Source: Mytilus trossulus
Taxonomy: Eukaryota; Mollusca; Bivalvia; Mytilida; Mytilidae
Direction: 5' to 3'
Assembly: GCF_036588685.1 (NCBI RefSeq)
Contig: NC_086378.1
Location: 27,071,578 to 27,135,577 of the forward strand
Length of the DNA stretch: 64,000 bases
The notes under the pieces are model-generated. The model searched no databases, was not told the origin of the DNA, and was given only the letters and a program-made list of their open reading frames with translations. The position numbers and the translations under genes are program-made. Below, one piece after another: positions 35,601 to 44,600 of this stretch. Each line of letters starts with the position of its first letter. Positions within the stretch are counted from its first letter, which is position 1.

Positions 35601-38600
35601 TTTTTGAAGGTCAGACAAGATTGACTGAGATGGGGACTGATGCAGGAGGGAAGCAAGATGATGCAACAGCCAAAATAGCCACTACTACAACATTGAAAGG
35701 TAGTATGGGGGAACGGATTACAAAAGCTCTGGGCAAAGTGGAGGAAAAGAAGAAAAAGAGAGCACACAGAAGGGCTCAGGTATAATGTGTTTACTTTTAG
35801 GTTATATGTATTGTATAACAAAAAATTCTGTATGCAAAATTTTTTTTTTTGTGATAATGACAAGGAACAGTTACCATGGTTACAGTTTTCAATTGTCAGA
35901 TTTAACAAATTTGATGAAATATTTTTATAATAATTTATAAATTGAAAATTGTCTTAGAAAACTTTAAGGGTATTGTAGAAAATAAGACTTTAGATAAGTT
36001 TTGTAAATTATCTTCTTACAGATAAACTTTTTAACATGTTAGCCTGATGAGTCAATTAAAATCTTGTCTTTGTCAAAGGTAAATGGCAGAAGTAGGAAGT
36101 TAATAATAGGAGTTGTCATTTTGATTTCGACATTATTTTGATATGGGCTTTTATTTTTCCACATGTGTCTTTTTCATTGTTTACCTTGATGACAAACTTG
36201 TATTTACAGTGGGATGATTTATACAGTACCAAACCAGAAGATGATTTTGAAGATCCCAATGATGTGGCTTCTATTAAAGAAGCTAAAGATAACATGGGAT
36301 ACTTCAATCTGAAGACAGCCAAGGATTATATTGTACCAGATCATCTGAGGATGAATGTAGAAAAAGCTAGAGGAAGATTACTTGTGTTGAAAGACCTGGT
36401 AAGTAACAATTTTCTATACTTTAAGATTTATATAACTGTCAAGTGTAATTGTTCAAATGACAATTAATGTTATATTCATATAAAAAAGAAGATGTGGTAT
36501 GATTGCCAATGAGACAACTATCCACAAATGACCAAAATGACACAGATATTTAAAACAGCTATAGGTCACCGTACGGTCTTCAACAATGAGCAAAGCCAAT
36601 ACCGCATAGTTAGCTATAAAAGACTCCAATAAGACAATGTAAAACAATTCAAACGAGAAAACAAACGGCCTTATTTAACGAAAAGCAATATGTAACACAT
36701 AAACAAACGACAACCACTGAATTATGTTTCATTTTGCTGATAGGTTAACATAATAGGATATTCTTTCCGATATTTGGTCATACTAGCTCAAGCACTTAGC
36801 TGATCTTAAAATATCTATATCAGTTAAGTCCTTGGAACTTCATACTTCTTTCTGGTTGAAAATCCAGCAGTTTGTGTTTTTGCTCTGGGAAAATACAGTG
36901 AATTTATTTAGTTGAAGATATAAAAGCCTAAAATATTTTGTCTCACTAAAAATATCTTGCGCATGAAAATTAGTTGGATTAATGTATTTAATAAAAAAAA
37001 ATATTTTTCATACATGTGGATTTCATTAACTTACATTCTGTTTTACAGATTCATGAGTATAAATATAACTTCAATCTCAAACTACTATCAATAAGAGACA
37101 AAAAGATACAAATTATTGAAGAGATTAAAGATGTTGTATGTAACTTAAAAGATGTACATCAAAAGTTAGAGGAGACAAATCGTAAAACCATCCCACCAGT
37201 ACCAGAGATGCAGTTATGTGAAATGCCTGAAAAGTAAGTCATTCAATACAGCGATTTAAATCCATATCTTCAATAAATATAAAAAAAAAAGTTATTGAAG
37301 TCTATAAAACTGAAGTTTGCTTTGATTATTTCAGTTAATTTTCTTATCAACAGATGAAAGTTTAAGTCTTCAGATGGTTGAAATTTTTGCATGGTTTATA
37401 TGTTTTCTATATTTAACATCTCAAAAAAATGATGATTCCTGAGCACAGTTATGGTTCATTGATATTTGTTGTCTAGGAATATAGACCCTATTGAGGACAG
37501 TGTGTTACCAGGAAATATTTTTCATATTTTTTCATGTTTTATGCATCTGATAGCAATTACACTCTAAAATGGGAAAAGAAATTGTCATGACTATTAGATA
37601 AACCAGTGATTGGTTCTAGTTCTAAAAGTTTATAATAAATACTGCTGAAGCAGTTACCCTAAGTCAAACCCCTGAACATAGTATTGTTAAAATTTTAAGT
37701 TTTTAAAAGCGAATTAACTTTTCTATAATATTGATATATTTTATCCTAAAAGTAAAATACCCTTTTTTTTTAAATCCTATTCAGAAAACATAGAGATTAG
37801 AATAATTTCCATTTATTGGACTAAAGATGGAGGGGTTCTGATCCTGAAATCAGGGGCTTAAAAAAAAAACGATCCCAGAGACCTGATACAGGTCTGATCC
37901 CCCCCCCCCCTCACTAAAGAAATGCACTACAAATAAATGCTCTCAAGCCTACTTGAATAATGAGTGTCTTGTCTTTTCTCTTTATCATGCTTTTATTGGA
38001 AAGTTGACCACAAAAATCCCTTTAAAGAATAAAATATAGCTTGGTCATCTCAATGTTTGAGTATAAACTTACTTTCATCCTTTCTTTGTAAAATACAGCC
38101 TTCCAAAAAATTGTGAGGAGGTATATTCAGGCCTGGTTTCTGTATGGGGCCCCCTTTTAGTTCCCTCTCTGTCTATAAAAGAATAAAAATCTCATTACGG
38201 TTAAAATCACAACCAAATGTATATATCAGCAATAGTCTAAAGATCTTGACATTTAACCTTTCTTTTAAAAAATGAAAAGGGAGGCAAATTCAGGTATTTC
38301 AAGTTTACTACAAGAAGTAAATGTTGTACACTTCAATAAAAGGTTGGATGCATTTCATACATTTTGATACTCTTTTTATCAATTTTTTTTTTTTGCAGGA
38401 AATTAGAATATACAAGGGACACATTGGTTAAGTTCAAGAAAGAGTATGAACAACAACAGAAAGCATCAAAAGGATCATCAACTGGAGGTTTTGGTGGCTT
38501 TGGAGGGTTTGGTGGTGAAACTAAGGTATGAAGCAAGGGTACTTGTTGTATTTTTAGAACACTAGATATCTATGATGGTAGATTGATCATAATTTTGGAA

Positions 38601-41600
38601 AGGTTTTAAATGTCTAGATGATGTAGAAATTATTTTACAGGAAGATTTTTTGTTAAAACGTAAAACAAAATAATAAACTAAGAATCTCATTGTTGTTTCA
38701 ATTTTAAATTGTGTGGTTTTTGCAAAACAATCAGTTTGTCTGCATTGTCAAATATTAGATATTGTAAAACAAGAAAATTAATGGAAATTGTTTTATATCC
38801 TTAAATGGGAGACAAACTTAAGATTTGTGTTTACACTATACAGTATACAGATATTTTGCTTGATAGTCCATGTATTGGCTTGTGCATATTTCTATTGAGG
38901 ATATATTTCCATACCTACCAGTCACATCAATATAAAATATATATTTATCTGTCTGTTCTATGTTTAGGCTGTCTCACCAACTCCAGCAAGACGTATGAGT
39001 GAATCCAAAGTGAAAACAGATTCAGCATCTAGTGAAGTATTAGAAGATGTTGAGTTAACTCCCTTGGAAATCGAACTTAAACAAGCTGAGGACATTAAAA
39101 TGTTATATGAACAAGACAGATTATTAAACAGAATTAATGAATTAGTGCAAAACTTTGATGCTGAACTCAGAATTCTCAGACATGAAAAATTTAAATTGGA
39201 TATAGTGATGAAAAATGCTGATCTACGGTATGTGTTTCCTGTGATGCTTAAGAAATTGTTTTGTACTAGTCATGAGTTTAGCGTTTCATATCAAATGATG
39301 TGAACTTTGCACATTAAAAAGATACAAACTGGACAAAAAAAATCACAAGAACTGTGGATTCGTTTATTTTCGAGGGTATCAATTTTTGTGAATTTAGTAA
39401 AACTTGCATAGCATATTAGTGGATATCTAATTCTGGGTTTTGCCGAAGTCTGCATAGAAGTTCATAGAAAATTTGTCATTTAATTTCATGGTTCACCTAT
39501 ACAAATGAAATCCACAAATATTGGTATCAAAAGAATAATAATGAATCCACAGTAAATAAAAAGATGTGCAAAACCATGACCAATATACATTAGTAGTTTA
39601 CAGTATATTATCAAGAACATTGGATGGAGTACTGTGAACTGCTGCTTAATCTTAGGGTAAATTCAGCTGCATTGGAGAGCTAAGACTTTCTGCTCAAGTG
39701 ACTTATCTATGCTTCATGTGTAAGGGAGTAATATGGAATAAAATAACAAAAATTTAAGTAGATTTTTACATTTAAAACTCAATCTTTAATTTTTTCAGAA
39801 GGAAAAGCATAATTTTGGCTGGGTAAAAATAAATGTTTCGAAAACTAATGCTTGTGCGACATATTTAATCTGTTGATATTCAATGACACATTTTAATGTT
39901 TTACAGACAGGTAACTTTGTTTGAGGAGTTAGTATTACTGAAAGAGTTTGAGAAGAGAGAGGATGTATTGGCAGAAAAAGTCACAAATAAAGCTCAAGAG
40001 AAAATTGATATGCAGAATAAGGTAGGTTTGCTCTTTTAAAATATTTTTATGGAACTACAGAATATTAATGCTATACTTTATTGTTTGTTGGACCCTGTTG
40101 AAATTTAGACTCATCAAAACTGTGGATTAGTAGGAAAATCAGAAAAAATTGGTATCCTTTTTTGGCAATGGTATTTTGATATTTGCATATAAAGATAAAA
40201 AGATGTGGTATGATTGTTAATAATGACAATTTCCTACCAGAGACTAAATGACATAGAAGTCAACAACTATAGGTCACCGCATAGCTGTGGAGCTTGATTT
40301 TAATCTTTAAAAAGTTTCCTCATTGTTTTAAGATTTGATATCTTAAAAAGAATAAAACATTATACATCTGGGGTTGAAGTCATAAAACTATGCTCAGTGC
40401 TTTTGTAAATTCAACCATTTTTGCTCATTTGCTATGATGAACACTAATCAAACAATATTAGTTCTAATTAAATGTCACAGGATAGACGAAAATAGATGAA
40501 AAGAACCCATTTAAGCCACGATTGATTTTCATACCTTTTTAAAATAGCACAAAAATCATGCTCAAAGCATAAAATCAAACATTTTGATTGGATGATTTTC
40601 GAATATGAGTACAAAAAAAACAACTCGAAAGTTTTTTTACCACAAGGCTTGAAGAAGCTACAAAACCTAACTTTTTAAATATAAAAATCGTCTGCCTCCT
40701 CAACAGAAAAATATCAAATCATGCGATGTATATTTTTAATTGTCTGGAATCCTTTAAAAAATAAGTTACATATAAAGTGCAGTTATAAAAAATGAACTTA
40801 TTTTACAGATTGTAGAAATAACAAATAAGATAGAAATGAAAAAGAAGGAGATAGAGAAGATGGGAGAGAAAGACAGAGCACTACAAGCACAGTTCTCAGT
40901 GTTACTAGGGGATAAAAACCAGTGGGCAGAATATCTTACAAAAGTTTATAAGAAAAAGATTAAAAGGGCAAAGAAAAAAGTGTCAGAGGATGGTAGGTTA
41001 TGAGTTTTTAAAAGATTTTTATACCCAAATTGTCGGCATTATGTTTTGTGGTCTGTGCGTTTGTTCATTAGTCTGTTGTTCCTCAGTCTGTCCCACTTCA
41101 GATTGAAATTCACATGTTCCCTATTATGATGAATACCAAATTAGAGTTTTGACTCCAATTTTAGGGTCCACTGAACACAGAAAATGATAGTGTGAGTGTG
41201 TCATCTGTGTACTTTGTAAACATTCTTGTTATTTTCTAAACAAAAAATATTTGATAATTTAAACTTTTTAGGTTTGCTGATTGATTGACAATTGCTCAAT
41301 CTTATGGGACAAATATTTTGTGCATACTAATTAATGGCTCTAAGGTTTTATATACTGATACTATTATAGATTTTTTTTCGGGGGCAAACACCGATTTATG
41401 GTGGCAATGTACAATTTTTGAAAAATTTAAAGGGTAAATAGAAACAAAATTCAACATAGGTTGAATCGAAGCAAATTACATTCTGATTTTAAAATAAATA
41501 ATTGTTCTAACTTTTTATATGAAATTAAGATTTCATATCAAAAGGAGTGTTTTCTGTTTATAGTTGAGATCATGCTTATAAATAAATGATTGAACTTTGA

Positions 41601-44600
41601 GGTATGCCAATTTTAGATTCAAAAGAAATTTTGAAACAAGGATGTTTTTAAAATTTTATAATATTTAAGAAGACTTATATTGTATGATTTTTCTTTTGTA
41701 GATGAAAGTGAGGAGAGTGATGATGATTCAGATGATGATTCTGAGTGGGATGAAGATGAAGATGAATCTGATGATGATGCTGGAGGTTATGACCTTGACA
41801 TTTGTCCTCCAGGCTGTGATCAAGTAAGTTGTCTAGATATTGGTCTTCAAATAAAACTACCCTATTTTACACGATTTTGTAAGTAGATTATTTCGAGAAT
41901 TGCTGTGTATAAGACATGTTGATCACAAAGTTGGAATTGCCATTGGTAATATGAGAATGAAGATTTGATTGAGTTTATAAGATTAATTGTACTTTATTAT
42001 AATGTTTGACTGCTCAGTGTAAGAATGGCGAAAGATACCAAATGGATAACCAAACTCATAGAGTCCAAAATAAACTGACAACGCATGCATATCACTTTGA
42101 AATTATAAATGGAAATGGAGAATATGTCTGAGACATCATCTTAAGAAAAGGGCAAAATACAGCCCTAGCCCACCAATGAAAATCCTGACAAAAATGTGTA
42201 CTAGTTCAGTGAAAAATAGATGCACTTATTTATTTGAATAAAGATATGTCAACCAGATTCTTTGTTTAAAACGGTTCCCTACTTTCTATTTACAGACATT
42301 ATATGACAATACATGTGCCATGAGAGAGAAGAGGCTGGACATTGAGGAAGCTTTAGTAGAGGAGAAGAAAAATAATGAAACTTTAAAGAAAGAATTAGAA
42401 AGTATGAATAAAAAGTTAAAGGTCATCATAAATGCATTGAAGACAGCTCAGAATGATCTAGAGGCCTTCCAGGTTTGTAGCTTTCATACTTGCTTTATTT
42501 CTCGCTGTTCAGCAATTATTAAAGATCCATTCATTTAAGATATAAGTGATAATGTGCTTTAAACTAAATTTATAAAGTATATTTAGGGAAACACATATAC
42601 TATTTAATTTCAGTATAGATCTAAAGATCTTTGTACATTCCTTCTTTTAATAGGAAATCTTTAAATGGTTATTAATGAATCAATTTTTGATTAACTGTCA
42701 AGTTCTGACTTACTTTGTAGTTAAGTCATGACAAAACCATAGGAAGTATGAATATAGCATTTCTAGATCTCTGACAGGAAACTTTCAATTCAAGACATGG
42801 CTCAGAATAGTTCGTCCATTTGATTTTATGCATTGTTGCTTATAATATTAATGTTTGTTTATTTCAGTTAGAGAAACAGCAAAAGTTGAATGAGTTAGAT
42901 GTAGTTGTGACTCTCAAACTTCATCAGATACAGTATATGATAAATGCAGTATTACCACAGGACTTGTCACAGACATTGGTGTTTGAATCCAATGGTGTCA
43001 ACAGGTTACAACACAGAATTAAAGAATTAGAACATGAAAAACAGTTACAGAAAAAACAAATGAAGTAAGTTGTTGTGGATATGATTTGAGGATATCGATT
43101 GATTGGTGTTTAAACGGCACTATTGTACTATTGTGTGGCAGTAAATTTTTATTGTTGTAGGAAGTTGGATTCCCAGAAGAGAACCACCAACCTTTGGAAA
43201 GAAAACTGAAAATCCTAGTCAATAAAGATTGGATTTGAAAGCACCTACTATGTGCCATAGTTCGACTTCTAAGAGAACGAGGCCACCGAGGCCCCTGAGT
43301 TGACAAGAACCCAATATGTCTTTAAGATTTTAACCCAATTCTTGCTTTTAGTTATCACATCAATATAATCTGATGTAACAAATTAAAAAAAAATTACTAT
43401 CAAATTTAACACCTGTTAAAGTGTCTTTCCGAAGGAAACTTGAATCAGACTATTTTAGGAGCTCATGCAAGATAATCTTGAGTTGACTTTGTTGTCTATT
43501 TGTTATTAATGTTGTCTATGCTCATACCATTCAGGGACAGTGGTTTATAGTGTAATCATTATCCTTTATTAAGTTTGTCAGTATGTCCTTCCATTAATCT
43601 AATCAAGGTCACATTTTAATTAAGATGGCCTACTTTTAAGAGTTATTAGCCTTGGATTTTGATAGCTGCCGACCCATTTATTCATGTTGTACAAACACTT
43701 AGTTTCAAAATTTGTTTTCCTCATCAATACTGTCCTGTGTTTAAAATGGGTTTGTTTCTTATTGATGGTTTAATGCAAAAGTGTACTGAAAAATAAAAAT
43801 GTTAAAGAGAACAAAATTTCAAATATTTAATATAATTTATATTTTAACAGAGAAGCAAGAAAAACCCATGTGACTTTAATCAAAGACAGAAAAGTATTTG
43901 ATGCCAAGATAAGAGAGATGGAAGAACAGACAAATGAAATGATGATTGCTAAATTTGGTCAACATGTAGATATTGAGAAATTAGAGACAATCACAGTCAA
44001 TAGAGCAATAGAGGAGCTAAAGGAGAAGCTGAGAATGACAGAAATACAATGTTCTGAAGAAGTGACGGAATGGGATGTAAGTATCTTATGTTTATCGTAA
44101 AGGGACGTTGAGGATTAGGGTGAGGGTTGTTGATGAATTGAAAGAAAATACTTATGTTCAAAGACAACGAAAGTATTGAGAGTTTTAATGTTGTGGATTG
44201 GAAAAAGAAACGGATGACCAGGAAAAAAAGAACACTTTAAAAAATACAAAAAATAAGTGCGTTTTTTTGGATTAGAGTTGAGTCAAAAATTTGACTGACA
44301 TTTGAAAATCAGGGTATATTAGATTGGGGAAGAATATTTGCATTGTAACAGGTCAACAAGAACCTTAACGGACCTCTTCTCTAGTTGAATTTGTTCTTTA
44401 ATATGAAGTGCTATAATAGAAGGTGTGATACTTTACTTCACCATTCTAAGTGGATGTGGCTGCCAATTCATACATCTGATAATGTAAAAAAAAATCAAAG
44501 TTTTGTAATTTATCAACATATTTGGAAGGGAATCGAAATGGAAGTTTTATTTCCATCACTGTACATACTATTTACTCCATTATGAATAACACTGTGTCTA

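Noticed and set aside
44385..44585. 66-codon open frame in CFAP44 intron 33
   Set aside because: No splice phase fits and CFAP44 reads through correctly without it.
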